Positions 8,385 to 19,296 of a stretch of 49,934 nt of DNA are shown here, in pieces. The stretch comes from Microcaldota archaeon (lineage in GTDB: Archaea > Micrarchaeota > Micrarchaeia > Norongarragalinales > JAPLXB01): NCBI GenBank assembly GCA_026396285.1, contig JAPLXB010000021.1, positions 1 through 49,934 on the forward strand, written 5' to 3'. The number at the start of each line of letters is the position of its first letter. The stretch's first letter is position 1. The notes beneath the pieces were generated by a model, which was given only the letters and a program-made list of their open reading frames with translations, searched no databases and was not told the origin of the DNA. A program made the position numbers and the translations under genes.

Positions 8385-9200
8385 TCAATACCTTTTCGGG
8401 TATGAGCCGAGGAGCTTGACCGACGCGAGTTTCTTCAATCCTGCGAGGACCGCCTGCACTTTCCGGTCCCGTCGGCTTCCCTCGAAGTCGATTATGAAAA
8501 TGTATTCGCCGAGGCGCTTCTTTGACGGCCGCGACTCTATCTTCGTCAAGTTTATTCCACGCCCAGCGAATTCGCCGAGCAGGGCGTAAAGCAGGCCCGG
8601 GCGGTCGGCTGTGTTGTAAATTATTATGCTCGTCTTCGCCTTTTTGGCCCGCGGGTCGTCCTTCCTTCCAATGACAAGAAACCGCGTCTTGTTGTATTCC
8701 TCATCCTCGATGTTCCTCGCGAGCACTTTCAAGCCAAGTTTCTTGGCCGCGCCCTCGGGCCCGACCACTGCCGCGTTCTTGTCGTTGCTTCCAACCACCT
8801 GCATCATTGCGGCGACGGTGCTGGCCGCCGGGATCAGTTCCGCTGCCGGGAACCTTTTCCTGAGGAACGCCTCGCACTGTGCGAGGGGCTGCGGGTGTGA
8901 AATGATGCGCGTGATTTTTCCCGCTCCCGGAAGCACCGCAAGCGACTCGTGGACGTCTATGACCAGCTCGTCCATTATCATGAAATGGTGCCTGAACAGC
9001 GAGTCAACGGTGGTTCCAACCGTGCCTTCAAGCGAGTTCTCCACCGGAGCGACCGCGGCGTCTATCTTGCCTTTCCCAAGCGCTTCGAAGACGAGGGGTA
9101 CGCTGGAAAAATACCTGACCGCGCCCTGTTTTCCCTTCAAAAACATTTTCGCCGCAGCGTCTGAAAACGTCCCTTCCGGTCCCATAGTCCCTACCTTCAT
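8385..9200 (-). CDS. pheA: Prephenate dehydratase with C-terminal ACT domain
   Basis: MKVGTMGPEGTFSDAAA, PVENSLEGTVGTTVD, YNKTRFLVIGR, ESRPSKKRLGEYIFIIDFEG. Confidence 0.95.
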   Translation of the reverse strand: MKVGTMGPEGTFSDAAAKMFLKGKQGAVRYFSSVPLVFEALGKGKIDAAVAPVENSLEGTVGTTVDSLFRHHFMIMDELVIDVHESLAVLPGAGKITRIISHPQPLAQCEAFLRKRFPAAELIPAASTVAAMMQVVGSNDKNAAVVGPEGAAKKLGLKVLARNIEDEEYNKTRFLVIGRKDDPRAKKAKTSIIIYNTADRPGLLYALLGEFAGRGINLTKIESRPSKKRLGEYIFIIDFEGSRRDRKVQAVLAGLKKLASVKLLGSYPKRY

Positions 9201-10060
9201 TTTCTCACCCCGCAGAAAAAATCGGCTAGCTCGCCGATTTTTCCCTCTATCGCGCTGGTCCCGCCTTTTTCAACAACAGCCGCCATTTTCCTCGCTTCCC
9301 TGAGGAATATCCTCCTCGCCTTCTTGTTTGCCGGGTTCTCCACCTGGATTTGGGCATACAAGCTCGGGTTTTGGCACACCACCCGCGACACAAGCGACAT
9401 AAGCCTCTCGTAAGTGGGGGAAGCGAACTTGTTCGTCTTCCCAAAATCAACGCCCAGTTCCTTTATCGCAGCCGCGCTCGCCAAAGCGATGAAGTGGGTG
9501 AGGCCCTGGACAACCGCCAGCACGCCGTCGTGTTCCCTGCACTCGCATTCAATGACCCGCGCCCCCTCTTTTGCAAACAATTCCTTTAGGGCCGCGTATT
9601 TTTCCCCGACCCTGACCGGAATGAAAAGGACTGGGCGCCCGACAACCGACTCTTCAACCGGACCGTGCATGGGGTGGATGCTTGCCGTCTCAATGTCCCT
9701 CCGCCTTATCCGAGCGTACGTCTTGCATACTTTTCCCTTGACCGACGCGAGATCGGTGAGAAGGGCCCCTTTCCGGAGCCGCGGCGCAAGCAGCGAAATC
9801 ATTTCCGGCGCAACGGCAATCGGCGTTGCAATGACGGTTATGTCGGCCCACGCGGCCGCCTCCTCCGGCGTTGCAATGAGTTTGACTCCGAGTTCCCTTG
9901 AAACTGCTTTACCCCTTTCAGGGTCGCGGCTGGTGATGGCTACCTCGAAGCCTTTTTTTTTGAAGAAGCGCGCGTACCATGAGCCGAACGCGCCGGTGCC
10001 GCTGATTATCGCAACCCTCACTTGAATCCCCGCCCGAATCCTCTCCTGCCAAAGCCGCAT
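9197..10060 (-). CDS. tyrA: Prephenate dehydrogenase (true start may be GTG at 10021)
   Basis: VAIISGTGAFGSWYARFFKKKGFEV NAD motif; SIHPMHGP; VQGLTHF. Confidence 0.9.
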   Translation of the reverse strand: MRLWQERIRAGIQVRVAIISGTGAFGSWYARFFKKKGFEVAITSRDPERGKAVSRELGVKLIATPEEAAAWADITVIATPIAVAPEMISLLAPRLRKGALLTDLASVKGKVCKTYARIRRRDIETASIHPMHGPVEESVVGRPVLFIPVRVGEKYAALKELFAKEGARVIECECREHDGVLAVVQGLTHFIALASAAAIKELGVDFGKTNKFASPTYERLMSLVSRVVCQNPSLYAQIQVENPANKKARRIFLREARKMAAVVEKGGTSAIEGKIGELADFFCGVRK

Positions 10061-11125
10061 TCAAAGGAACTTGTTTTTCAACTCGGTTATTTTTCCCACA
10101 TCGCCGCCCGAGGCAGCTGCGACCTCCACAAGTTTTTCCAACGGCGCCCCGCTTTCAAGCGTTTCCATGGCTTTCACGAAACCTTTCTTAAAATCGCTTG
10201 CCTTGCCCGCGACTACAAGGACCGCGCCGGCGTTGGCCGCGCACAATTCAAGCCGCGCAACATCCGTCGCAGTCTGTTTTTTCCCGGAAAGGACGTCCAA
10301 GGCTATTTTCGCGTTTTCTTCAACGGTTTTCCCGGCCCGCACCTGGCTTATCGCGGCTTTTTTCGCCCCGAAATCGCGCGGCACCATTTCAAGCATTGAA
10401 ACCTTGCCCTTCCTCACCCGCGCTGCCCGCGTACTGCCAACCGTAGATATTTCGTCAATGCCGTCCATTCCATGCACGACCAGCGCGTTTTCTATCCCGA
10501 GACGCACCATCGCCTTCGCGACGACATCGACGTATTCCGGCGCGAACACGCCCATCACCTGGTTTTTGGCGCTCGCCGGAGAACACAACGGGCCAATGAG
10601 GTTGAATATAGTCCTGATTCCCAGTTCCTTCCTTACCGGCGCAACAGCCTTCATCGCCGGATGGTACAGCGGCGCGAACATGAACCCGAAGCCCGTTGTG
10701 CGAATCATTTTCTCCACCTCGCGCGGGCCTAAGTCGATTTTCACGCCCAGCGCTTCCAAGATGTCCGCGGAACCGCATTTCCCGGTGAATGAGCGGTTGC
10801 CGTGCTTTGCCACGCGTACCCCGCTGGCTACGGCGGTTATCGCCGCCAAGGTGCTCACGTTGAAAGTTTTTATCTTGTCCCCGCCAGTCCCGCACGTATC
10901 CACACACTCAACGCCTGGATTGACTTTGACGCTGGCGCCGCGCATTACCTTCGCCGCGCCCACGATTTCGTCAACTGCCTCGCCCTTGGTTTTCAGCGCT
11001 GCAAGGAACGCGGCCATCTGCACCGGTGTCGCCCGGCCGGACATTATTTCCCTTACGCTGTCCCGCGCTTCCGTTTCCGAAAGGCTGGCGCCGTCCACTA
11101 ACCGTTTTATCGCTTCTTCAATCAC
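10061..11125 (-). CDS. trpD: Anthranilate phosphoribosyltransferase
   Basis: DTCGTGGDKIKTFNVST; KHGNRSFTGKCGSADILEALG. Confidence 0.96.
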   Translation of the reverse strand: MIEEAIKRLVDGASLSETEARDSVREIMSGRATPVQMAAFLAALKTKGEAVDEIVGAAKVMRGASVKVNPGVECVDTCGTGGDKIKTFNVSTLAAITAVASGVRVAKHGNRSFTGKCGSADILEALGVKIDLGPREVEKMIRTTGFGFMFAPLYHPAMKAVAPVRKELGIRTIFNLIGPLCSPASAKNQVMGVFAPEYVDVVAKAMVRLGIENALVVHGMDGIDEISTVGSTRAARVRKGKVSMLEMVPRDFGAKKAAISQVRAGKTVEENAKIALDVLSGKKQTATDVARLELCAANAGAVLVVAGKASDFKKGFVKAMETLESGAPLEKLVEVAAASGGDVGKITELKNKFL

Positions 11126-11150
11126 TTAAATCGCCTCGTCATTTTTCTCG

Positions 11151-11945
11151 TCATCTTGCCTGCCCAGTCGCCGCCTTGAGGGCCGAGCAGAACGAATCCA
11201 GTTCTTCCAGCATTTTCTTCCCCTTTCCGAGGTTTTCCTCCACCCGCTTCACTATCGCGCTCCCGACGATGACGCCGTCGGCGCCGCATGAAACCAGCTG
11301 CCTTACCTGCTCAGGCCCGGAAACCCCGAACCCGACCGCAACCGGAGTCGAAGAGGCTTTTTTAACGGCCCTGACGACTGACGCAGCCTGGGTTGAAAGC
11401 GCTTCGCGTTCACCGGTGATTCCCTTCAATGAAACCACGTACACGAAACCGCGGGAATGCCCGGCAACGAGCCGCACCCTCTCAGGCGGCGACGTCGGGG
11501 CGGCGAGGAAAATCAAGTCAATCCCGTGGCCCGAGCACGCTTTTTCCAGCGCGCCGCCTTCCTCGGGCGGGAGATCCGCGCAAATGAGCCCGCTTACCCC
11601 GAACCGTTCTGCGTCGGAGCAGAAGCGCTCTAGGCCATAACGGAAGGGAATGTTGTAGTACGTCATGAGCACAACCGGCTTCGATACGATGGAAGCGAGC
11701 TCGATTATTTTCCGCGGGGTCGCGCCAGCCCACAACGCGCGTTCGCCGGCTTTCTGGATTGTCGGGCCGTCCGCAATCGGGTCGGAGAAAGGCACGCCGA
11801 TTTCCATTATGTCCGCGTGCTTCTCGACCGCGTCGATTATCTTTGCGCACGTTTTCATGTCCGGGTCGCCGCCGCAGACGTAGGGAATGAACGCGGCCTC
11901 GCGCCTCTGCCTGAGTTCCTTGAATTTTTCGCTTATCTCACTCAC
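11151..11945 (-). CDS. trpA: Tryptophan synthase alpha chain
   Basis: [37 protein letters not shown]. Confidence 0.96.
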   Translation of the reverse strand: MSEISEKFKELRQRREAAFIPYVCGGDPDMKTCAKIIDAVEKHADIMEIGVPFSDPIADGPTIQKAGERALWAGATPRKIIELASIVSKPVVLMTYYNIPFRYGLERFCSDAERFGVSGLICADLPPEEGGALEKACSGHGIDLIFLAAPTSPPERVRLVAGHSRGFVYVVSLKGITGEREALSTQAASVVRAVKKASSTPVAVGFGVSGPEQVRQLVSCGADGVIVGSAIVKRVEENLGKGKKMLEELDSFCSALKAATGQAR

Positions 11946-13159
11946 TTGAACCCGCCCCCCGTCCCTGTGCCCAGGTATTTTTGAACGTACTGGACGTCCT
12001 TGTCGCCCCTGCCCGACAAATTAACTATGATGTCCTTTCCCTTCCACTTCTTTTCCTTCGCCATCTTGACCGCGTGCGCGACAGCATGCGCGCTTTCAAG
12101 CGCCGGGATTATTCCCTCGGTTTCGGAAAGCAGCTTGAATGCCGCCAGCGCCTCGTTGTCGTTGGCGCTCGTGTAACAGACGCGCCCGAGTTCTTTCAGG
12201 TAACTGTGCTCCGGCCCAACCCCGGGATAGTCCAGGCCCGCTGATACGCTGTGGGTCGTCTTTACCTGCCCCCACTCGTCCTGCAACAGGTAAGTCAGCA
12301 TACCGTGGAAAACGCCTTTCGACCCGGCGCACAGTGAAGCCGCGTGCAGTCCAGTTCCAAGCCCTTTTCCACCGGCCTCCACGCCAATGAGCGCGGTTTT
12401 CTTTTCGCCCACGAAGTCGGCGAAAATCCCTAGCGCGTTGCTTCCGCCCCCAACGCAGGCGACAACCGCGTCCGGCAGCCCGCCGACCTGTTTCCTGAAC
12501 TGTTCCTTCGCCTCTTTTCCAATCACGCGCTGGAATTCCCTGACAATCAACGGGTAGGGGTGCGGCCCGACCACGGAACCGATTAGGTAATACGTGGTGT
12601 CCACGTTCGTGACCCAGTCGCGCAGCGCCTCGTTGATGGCGTCCTTCAATGTCTTGGACCCGCTTTCAACGACGTAGACCTTTGCGCCGCACAGTTTCAT
12701 CCTGAAAACGTTGAGCGCCTGCCTTTCCACATCCTCGGCGCCCATGAACACCTCGCAATCCAGCCCGAAAAGGGCGCACGCCATGGCGGTCGCTATGCCG
12801 TGCTGGCCTGCGCCGGTTTCTGCCACGATGCGCTTTTTTCCCATTTTTTTCGCAAGCAGCGCCTGGCCGATGGTGTTGTTTATCTTGTGGGCTCCGCCGT
12901 GGAGCAAATCCTCCCTCTTGAGCCAGATGCGTGCGCCTAGTTTTTCGCTCAGGCGCTTGGCGAAAAACAGGGGCGTTGGCCTGCCAGCGTACTCGCGCAG
13001 GTAACCGTTGAGTTCGTTGTTGAATTTCTTGTCACGGCGGTGCCTGTTGAAGGCGTTTTCAAGTTCCTTCAGCGAATCCATCAGCGTCTCGGGAACGAAC
13101 CGGCCCCCGAATTCGCCGAAATGCCATCCGCCGCAATCCGATTCAGCCATTTTATTCAC
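11942..13159 (-). CDS. trpB: Tryptophan synthase beta chain (TrpB1 type)
   Basis: [62 protein letters not shown]. Confidence 0.97.
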   Translation of the reverse strand: MNKMAESDCGGWHFGEFGGRFVPETLMDSLKELENAFNRHRRDKKFNNELNGYLREYAGRPTPLFFAKRLSEKLGARIWLKREDLLHGGAHKINNTIGQALLAKKMGKKRIVAETGAGQHGIATAMACALFGLDCEVFMGAEDVERQALNVFRMKLCGAKVYVVESGSKTLKDAINEALRDWVTNVDTTYYLIGSVVGPHPYPLIVREFQRVIGKEAKEQFRKQVGGLPDAVVACVGGGSNALGIFADFVGEKKTALIGVEAGGKGLGTGLHAASLCAGSKGVFHGMLTYLLQDEWGQVKTTHSVSAGLDYPGVGPEHSYLKELGRVCYTSANDNEALAAFKLLSETEGIIPALESAHAVAHAVKMAKEKKWKGKDIIVNLSGRGDKDVQYVQKYLGTGTGGGFK

Positions 13160-13952
13160 TTCCCGCCCGCCTGTTTGTGCCCCGGCCCGCCTGCACGAAA
13201 TCCCGCACGGTCGCTTGAGTGTCTCCAGCAGTCATGAGCACGGTTCCTACGAGCACCGCGTCAGGAACCCGCGCCCATTTCCCGAGCATTTTCACGTCCG
13301 CCGCGTTCTTAAAACCGCTTTCTGCCACGAAAGAGACGCCCCACGGAATCAGGCTGCACAATTCCCGCGCCCTGTCCAAATCCACGGACAGGTCGGTGAA
13401 GCTCCTGTTGTTTATTCCGATAATTTCAGCGCCGGCGTCAAGCGCCGCAGCGATTTCCTTTTCATTCGCCGCCTCCACAAGCGCGTCCAAGCCGATTTTC
13501 CTGCACGCCGGGACCAGGTCTTCAAGCCCCTGGCACGCGGCGGCAACTAGCAGGACCGCGCTTGCCCCTGCAGCCTTTGCTTCGTACAGTTCGTATTCGG
13601 TTGTCAGGAAATCCTTTCGGAGAACCGGGACTGAAACGGCACGCACCGCTTTCCACAGGTCATCGACCGAGCCGTTGAAGAATTTTTTTTCAGTCACTAC
13701 GGAAACCGCCGCAGCCCCGCCTTTTTCATAAGCTTTCACGGTTTTTTCCAGCGGCTTGCCTGAAGCCACTCCGGACGGCGATGCCCGCTTGAACTCGCAG
13801 ATTATCTTGACGCCCGGGCCGCGCGAAATCGCCTTGCGGAAACCGCGCGGCTTGGCTTTTTTCGCTTCTTCAACCAGTTCGCCAAGCGGCTTTTTTTCCA
13901 TCCGTTCGGCAAGTTCCACGCGTTTGGCGGCCAGTATTTTTTCAAGAATCAT
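13152..13952 (-). CDS. trpC: Indole-3-glycerol phosphate synthase
   Basis: [60 protein letters not shown]. Confidence 0.96.
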   Translation of the reverse strand: MILEKILAAKRVELAERMEKKPLGELVEEAKKAKPRGFRKAISRGPGVKIICEFKRASPSGVASGKPLEKTVKAYEKGGAAAVSVVTEKKFFNGSVDDLWKAVRAVSVPVLRKDFLTTEYELYEAKAAGASAVLLVAAACQGLEDLVPACRKIGLDALVEAANEKEIAAALDAGAEIIGINNRSFTDLSVDLDRARELCSLIPWGVSFVAESGFKNAADVKMLGKWARVPDAVLVGTVLMTAGDTQATVRDFVQAGRGTNRRAGSE

Positions 13953-14584
13953 TTCACTCGCGCCCCCAGCATGTTCAAGAAATTTTTCATGATTTTCTCC
14001 CCGGTTTCGGTTCCGACCGATTCGGGATGGAATTGTATGCCATAAACCGGATATTCCTTGTGCCGCACAGCCATTATCAGCTCGTCCTTGGTTGACGCGG
14101 CAACTTCAAGGCACGGCGGCAGCGCCCTCGGGTCGGCCATTAGGGAATGGTAGCGCATCACCTTCAGCGGGTTCTTCAAGCCCCGGAAAACGCCTTTTCC
14201 ATCGTGTTCAACAAGGCAGGTTTTCCCGTGCATGGGCACAGGCGCCCTCACTATTCTCCCGCCGAAAGCGTGGACGATTCCCTGGTGGCCGAGGCATACG
14301 CCGAGGAGGGGAATTGTTTTGCCAAGTTCAACAATCACTTCGCCGCATACCCCGAAGTCCCTCTTGTTTTCAGGGGTGCCGGGCCCCGGCGAAACCACGA
14401 TGTGCGTCGGCTTCATGTCCCGGATTTCCCCGGCAGTCACCGCGTCGTTACGGTAGACTATTGGGTTGCCGCCGAGGGAGCCGACCAACTGGTACAGGTT
14501 GTAAGTGAACGAGTCATAATTGTCAAGGATGACCGTCTTGGCTGTTTTTGGCGCTTTCTTCAATCCAGCATCCATTTCAATCAA
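13949..14584 (-). CDS. trpG: Anthranilate synthase glutamine amidotransferase subunit
   Basis: DNYDSFTYNLYQ; VSPGPGTPE; LLGVCLGHQGI; YGIQFHPESVGTETG. Confidence 0.96.
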   Translation of the reverse strand: MIEMDAGLKKAPKTAKTVILDNYDSFTYNLYQLVGSLGGNPIVYRNDAVTAGEIRDMKPTHIVVSPGPGTPENKRDFGVCGEVIVELGKTIPLLGVCLGHQGIVHAFGGRIVRAPVPMHGKTCLVEHDGKGVFRGLKNPLKVMRYHSLMADPRALPPCLEVAASTKDELIMAVRHKEYPVYGIQFHPESVGTETGEKIMKNFLNMLGARVK

Positions 14585-15953
14585 CCGGTTTTTTCACGCC
14601 CAGCGCGCCCACCAGTGCCCGCGCCTTGTCAATGGTTTCCGCGTATTCTTTTTCCGGAACCGAGTCATAGACTATGCCTGCGCCGGACTGGATGTGCGTC
14701 TTTTTCCCGTCGGCGAAAAGCGTGCGGATGGTTATGGCGAAGTCGCAGTTGCCGTTGAACGAGAAATAGCCGACTGCGCCGGCGTAGGGGCCGCGGGCAG
14801 TGCCTTCCAGTTCCGAGATTATTTCCATCGCGCGGTATTTCGGCGCCCCTGAAACAGTTCCCGCCGGGAACAGCGCCTTGAAGACGTCAAACGCGTTTTT
14901 CCCGGTTTTTCCCACGACTTTTGATACGATGTGCTGGACGTGGCTGAATTTCTTTACGGCCATCATTTCCTCGACTTTCACTGAACCGAATTCGCACACC
15001 CGGCCCGCGTCGTTGCGCGCGAGGTCGACGAGCATCATGTGTTCGGCCCGCTCCTTTTCCGAAGCAAGCATTTCTTTCGCAAGCCGCGCGTCTTCAGCCG
15101 GGGTTTTTCCCCTCGGCCGCGTGCCCGCAATCGGGAAAGTTTCCACCTGTTTTCCCTCCAGGCGCGCGAGCATTTCCGGGCTGGAGCCGATGATTTCCCG
15201 GTCCCCGAACTTGAGGTAATACATGTAAGGCGACGGATTGGTTTTCCTCAGCCGCTCGTAGAAACCGCACTTGTTCTTCGGCGCATTGAAGTCCATCCTC
15301 CTCGAAAGAACGGTCTGGAAGGTTTCCCCGGCCCTGATTTTCTCAAGAGCCTCGCCCACGCGGGCCTCGAACCCTTCCTTTGAGACGCTTGCGCCGGTGA
15401 AAACCGCTTCAACCGCCTTTTCTTCAACGCAGTTTCCGGCGGCTTCAAGGACTTCGCCGCTCCTGTCCTCGCCGGTTGTGACGTAAAAGCACTTCCTTTT
15501 CCCGCGGTCGAAGACTATGCCGTCCAAGAACAGGCCGAACTCAAAATCCGGGAAATGCACCTCGTCCCTTCCGGCCAGTTCCAGCCCGGGCTCAAAATAC
15601 TTCACTGCCTCGTATGAAACGTACCCGACCAGGCCGCCGAGGAACGGGAGCGGCGCGCGCGTGACCGGAAGCGCGGCCAGCGAGTCAAACGGGTTTTTCA
15701 CGTCAGTCTCGGTCCGTTTGCCGTCCGGGAAATCAACTGCCAGCACGCCGTCCCGCGCCGAGATTTTCGCGGCCGGATTGAAGCCAATGAACGAGTACCT
15801 TGCGAGCTCCGCGTCAGTCTCCATTGATTCAAGGAGATAAACCGACGAGTACTGGGCGTAAAGCCGTTGGAATAGTTCGAACGCTCCCAGTCCGGTTTCA
15901 AGCTCTTTTTTCCGCGGGCTGAGCCCGCGCATGCCGCCGAACAATTCATTCAT
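14577..15953 (-). CDS. trpE: Anthranilate synthase component I
   Basis: FPIAGTRPRGKTPAEDARLAKEMLASEKERAEHMMLVDLARNDAGRV; PAGTVSGAPKYRAMEIISELE. Confidence 0.96.
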   Translation of the reverse strand: MNELFGGMRGLSPRKKELETGLGAFELFQRLYAQYSSVYLLESMETDAELARYSFIGFNPAAKISARDGVLAVDFPDGKRTETDVKNPFDSLAALPVTRAPLPFLGGLVGYVSYEAVKYFEPGLELAGRDEVHFPDFEFGLFLDGIVFDRGKRKCFYVTTGEDRSGEVLEAAGNCVEEKAVEAVFTGASVSKEGFEARVGEALEKIRAGETFQTVLSRRMDFNAPKNKCGFYERLRKTNPSPYMYYLKFGDREIIGSSPEMLARLEGKQVETFPIAGTRPRGKTPAEDARLAKEMLASEKERAEHMMLVDLARNDAGRVCEFGSVKVEEMMAVKKFSHVQHIVSKVVGKTGKNAFDVFKALFPAGTVSGAPKYRAMEIISELEGTARGPYAGAVGYFSFNGNCDFAITIRTLFADGKKTHIQSGAGIVYDSVPEKEYAETIDKARALVGALGVKKPVD

Positions 15954-16101
15954 CCAAATCCCTTTCTAGCCGGTTTGTCTGGATTCCTTGGATTCGCGGG
16001 CTGCCTGGCGGCGGCTGTTATAAAATCAGAGGATGAGCGCCTGCTTTTTGTGCCAACGGCCTTCGCCCCTCATCAATACCACTTAACAATTTTGCAGCCC
16101 G

Positions 16102-16114
16102 CTTATTTAAATAA
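16102..16114 (+). promoter_or_regulatory. TATA box for the chorismate mutase/transketolase/aro operon
   Basis: cttatttaaataa about 25 nt upstream of ATG 16135. Confidence 0.45.
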
Positions 16115-16134
16115 TCGCACGGAATGACTTCATC

Positions 16135-16410
16135 ATGAAGTCTTTTGATTCGCGCATCAACGCCCTACGGAAACGAGTAGATTTGGTTGATTCAAAAATA
16201 ATAGTACTGCTTGGAAAACGTTTTGCAACGGTCAAGCGGATAAAAACACTGAAAAAAGCAGCGGGAAAACCCGAAACAGACCACAAGAGGGAAGCGGCAA
16301 TACTATCCCGCGTAAAGGCAGTGGCTGCACGGATGAGTATCCCGCCGGCCGCTGCTGAAAAAATCTTTTCACTCACGATCAAGGAGTCAAAGCGCTTGGC
16401 CAAGAAATAG
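16135..16410 (+). CDS. Chorismate mutase, AroQ type
   Basis: 91 aa helical protein; RINALRKRVDLVDSKIIVLLGKRFATVKRIKTLKK. Confidence 0.88.
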   Translation: MKSFDSRINALRKRVDLVDSKIIVLLGKRFATVKRIKTLKKAAGKPETDHKREAAILSRVKAVAARMSIPPAAAEKIFSLTIKESKRLAKK

Positions 16411-16424
16411 GCGAAGATGGGCGA

Positions 16425-17264
16425 GTGGGCATGCCGGTTGACGAGAAGAAACTCGCGGAACTGAGGAAAAAAGCCCGTGAGACAAGGAAAACCGTTCTTC
16501 AAATGATTGCAGGCGCGGCCTCGGGCCATCCCGGCGGCTCGCTGTCCTGCATTGAAATAATGGTCGCGCTGTTCGAACGGCTCCGGCTTGACCCTAAAAA
16601 CCCGCACTGGAAGGAACGCGACCGCTTCGTGATGAGCAAGGGCCACGCGGCCCCAGTTCTTTACGCGTGCCTCGCCGACAAGGGATTCTTCCCGAAAGAG
16701 GAGTTGAAGACTCTGAGGAAACTTGGGTCCCGCCTCCAAGGACACCCCGAAACCACGACTCCAGGCGTGGATGTCCCGACCGGTTCGCTTGGCCACGGCC
16801 TCTCCATGGCCAACGGCATGGCATTGGCCGGCAAACTTGACAAGGCGAAGTGGCGCGTGTACGCGCTCCTGGGCGACGGCGAATGCGACGAGGGACAAGT
16901 CTGGGAAGCGGCCGCGACCGCCGCGCACCACAAGCTTGACAACGTCGTCGCGATAGTGGATAGGAACATGGTGCAGTTGGACGGGCCGACCGAGGAAATC
17001 AAACGCCTTGGAAACCTTGCCGAAAAATTCAGGTCGTTCGGCTGGAACGCAATCGAGGTGGACGGCCACGACTTCGGCCAGATAATGGGCGCCCTCGATG
17101 CCGCCGAAGGCTTCAAAGGCAAGCCGACTGCGTTAATCGCCTTGACTGTCAAGGGAAAGGGAGTGAGCTTCGCCGAAGGAAAGGCGGCATACCACGGTAA
17201 ACCGATTGTCGGCGAGGAACTTGAAAAGGCACTTATTGAACTGGAAGGGATGAAAAATGACTGA
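16425..17264 (+). CDS. Transketolase, N-terminal subunit
   Basis: GAASGHPGGSLSCIEIMVALF; SKGHAAPVLYACLADKGFF; LGDGECDEGQVWEAA; DRNMVQLDGPTEEI. Confidence 0.94.
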   Translation: MGMPVDEKKLAELRKKARETRKTVLQMIAGAASGHPGGSLSCIEIMVALFERLRLDPKNPHWKERDRFVMSKGHAAPVLYACLADKGFFPKEELKTLRKLGSRLQGHPETTTPGVDVPTGSLGHGLSMANGMALAGKLDKAKWRVYALLGDGECDEGQVWEAAATAAHHKLDNVVAIVDRNMVQLDGPTEEIKRLGNLAEKFRSFGWNAIEVDGHDFGQIMGALDAAEGFKGKPTALIALTVKGKGVSFAEGKAAYHGKPIVGEELEKALIELEGMKND

Positions 17265-18210
17265 ACCGGCCGCAGCCAAAGCGGAAAAGAGGGCGACGCG
17301 CGAGGCATACGGCGAGGCACTGCTTGAGCTAGGTAAGGAAAACAAGGACATCGTTGTCCTGGACGCGGACCTTTCTTCATCCACGAAGACAAGCGTCTTC
17401 GCCAAGGCTTTTCCCGAACGCTTCTTCAACCTCGGGGTAAGCGAACAGGACCTCATCGGGACCGCGGCGGGGCTGGCCGCGGCTGGGAAAATACCGTTCG
17501 CTTCCACGTTTGCGCTCTTCGGCGCAGGCCGGGCGTGGGAACAGGCTCGCAACGACGTCGGGCGGGGAAACTTGAACGTGAAAATGGCGATGACCCACGC
17601 CGGAATAACCGTGGGCGAGGACGGCGCCTCCCACCAGTGCAACGAGGACATCGCGATAATGCGCGTCATCCCCAACTTCACAATCGTTTCGCCTGCTGAC
17701 GCGCCCGAGGCAAAAAAAGCGGTGTTCGCAGCCGCAGGCCAGAAAGGGCCGTTTTACATACGGCTCGGCCGCGAGGCTGTTCCGGTGATGGGCGAAAGGG
17801 AGTTCAAGCTTGGCAAGGCCCAAACCCTCAGGGACGGGAGCGACGTCGCGATAATGGCCACCGGAATAATGGTGTGCGAGGCCCTCCAGGCGGCGGAAGC
17901 CCTTTCAAAGGAAGGAGTCAGCGCAATGGTGGTAAACATCCACACGATAAAGCCCATTGACGAACAGGCGGTGGTTGAAGCGGCGAAGAAAACCGGCGCA
18001 GTCGTCACTGCCGAGGAGCACAGCATCATCGGCGGACTGGGCGGGGCAGTGGCAGAAGTCCTTTCAGAAAACCATGCCGTTCCATTGAAGCGCGTCGGGG
18101 TCCGGGACGTCTTCGGCGAGTCAGGCAAGGCAAGGGAACTCTTGGAAAAATACGGGCTGACTGCAAAAAACATCGCTGCTGCCGCCAAGGACGTGGTGAA
18201 AAGAAAATGA
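17257..18210 (+). CDS. Transketolase, C-terminal subunit
   Basis: VVLDADLSSSTKTSVFAKAFPERFFNLGVSEQDLIGTAAGLA; THAGITVGEDGASHQCNEDIAIMR. Confidence 0.94.
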   Translation: MTEPAAAKAEKRATREAYGEALLELGKENKDIVVLDADLSSSTKTSVFAKAFPERFFNLGVSEQDLIGTAAGLAAAGKIPFASTFALFGAGRAWEQARNDVGRGNLNVKMAMTHAGITVGEDGASHQCNEDIAIMRVIPNFTIVSPADAPEAKKAVFAAAGQKGPFYIRLGREAVPVMGEREFKLGKAQTLRDGSDVAIMATGIMVCEALQAAEALSKEGVSAMVVNIHTIKPIDEQAVVEAAKKTGAVVTAEEHSIIGGLGGAVAEVLSENHAVPLKRVGVRDVFGESGKARELLEKYGLTAKNIAAAAKDVVKRK

Positions 18211-19292
18211 GAACAGTCCACGTCAAACTCCGGGAAAGAAGCTACGAAATCTTCATCGGCTCCGGGGCGCTCAACGCCATCGGGCCGTGGCTGGCCAAGC
18301 AGGGGTTCTCGAAAAAAGCCCTGGTAGTAACGGTTCCGTCAGTCAAGAAATTGTTCGGCGCGAAGGTTGAGGAAAGCCTCTGCTCGGCGGGTTTCGCACC
18401 GCGCTTTGCAGTCGTCCCAGAGGGCGAGGGAAGCAAGTCGCTGGCCAAGGCGATTGCGCTCTATGGCGAGTGCATACGGTTCGGAATGGACCGCTGGTCC
18501 CCGGTAATCGCGCTCGGCGGCGGAGTCGTCGGCGACCTCGCCGGCTTCGTTTCGGCCACGTTCATGCGCGGCCTGCCGTTCATCCAGGTGCCGACCACGC
18601 TCCTTGCCCAAGTCGATTCGAGCATCGGGGGGAAAACCGGCGTCGACCTGCCGCATGGAAAAAACCTGGTCGGCTGCTTTTACCAACCGAAGGCGGTTTT
18701 TTCCGACGTTTCCGTCCTCAAAACATTGCCTGCAAAGGAAGTGAGAAACGGGCTGGCGGAAATAATCAAGCACGGCGCATCCCTGGACGCGAAGCTTTTT
18801 TCATTCCTGGAACACGGCGTTGGGAAAATCCTTTCCCTGGACGAAAAGGCGCTCGAGGAAACCGTGGCATGGAACGCGCGCGTGAAAGCCGGAGTGGTGG
18901 AAAAAGACGAGTACGAGCAAAAAGGAGCGAGAATGCTGTTGAACTTCGGCCACACCGTCGGCCACGCAGTCGAAGCCGCGTCAAAGTTCCGCCTATCCCA
19001 CGGCGAGTCGGTCGCAATCGGAATGGTCGGGGAACTGCTGCTAAGCCACGAGTTGGCCGGCTTGGACAAAAACGATTCGACCCGCGTCATCACCCTAATC
19101 GAGCGCGCAGGACTGCCCACTATGATTCCCTCAACAGTGCCGCTCAACGCCGTTTTAGCAGCCGCAAAATTGGACAAGAAAGCGCGGGCCGGGACAATTC
19201 GCGCGGTCCTTCTAAAGCGCATCGGCAGCGCGTTCGTTGCGCCGGTGCCGTTGAACGACTTCAAGAAAGCAGTAGAAGAGCTCGCCAAATGA
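18207..19292 (+). CDS. aroB: 3-dehydroquinate synthase, classical (bacterial) type
   Basis: ALGGGVVGDLAGFVSATFMRGLPFIQVPTTLLAQVDSSIGGKTGVDLPHGKNLVG; FGHTVGHAVE. Confidence 0.96.
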   Translation: MRTVHVKLRERSYEIFIGSGALNAIGPWLAKQGFSKKALVVTVPSVKKLFGAKVEESLCSAGFAPRFAVVPEGEGSKSLAKAIALYGECIRFGMDRWSPVIALGGGVVGDLAGFVSATFMRGLPFIQVPTTLLAQVDSSIGGKTGVDLPHGKNLVGCFYQPKAVFSDVSVLKTLPAKEVRNGLAEIIKHGASLDAKLFSFLEHGVGKILSLDEKALEETVAWNARVKAGVVEKDEYEQKGARMLLNFGHTVGHAVEAASKFRLSHGESVAIGMVGELLLSHELAGLDKNDSTRVITLIERAGLPTMIPSTVPLNAVLAAAKLDKKARAGTIRAVLLKRIGSAFVAPVPLNDFKKAVEELAK

Positions 19293-19296
19293 CTCT

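Noticed and set aside
10071-11129. 352-aa plus-strand ORF
   Set aside because: Fully antisense to trpD; composition typical of a shadow frame.
13152-13952. TrpC-TrpF fusion
   Set aside because: ORF is 266 aa with only IGPS motifs; no second barrel.
16107-17069. 320-aa minus-strand ORF
   Set aside because: Antisense to chorismate mutase and transketolase, both well supported.
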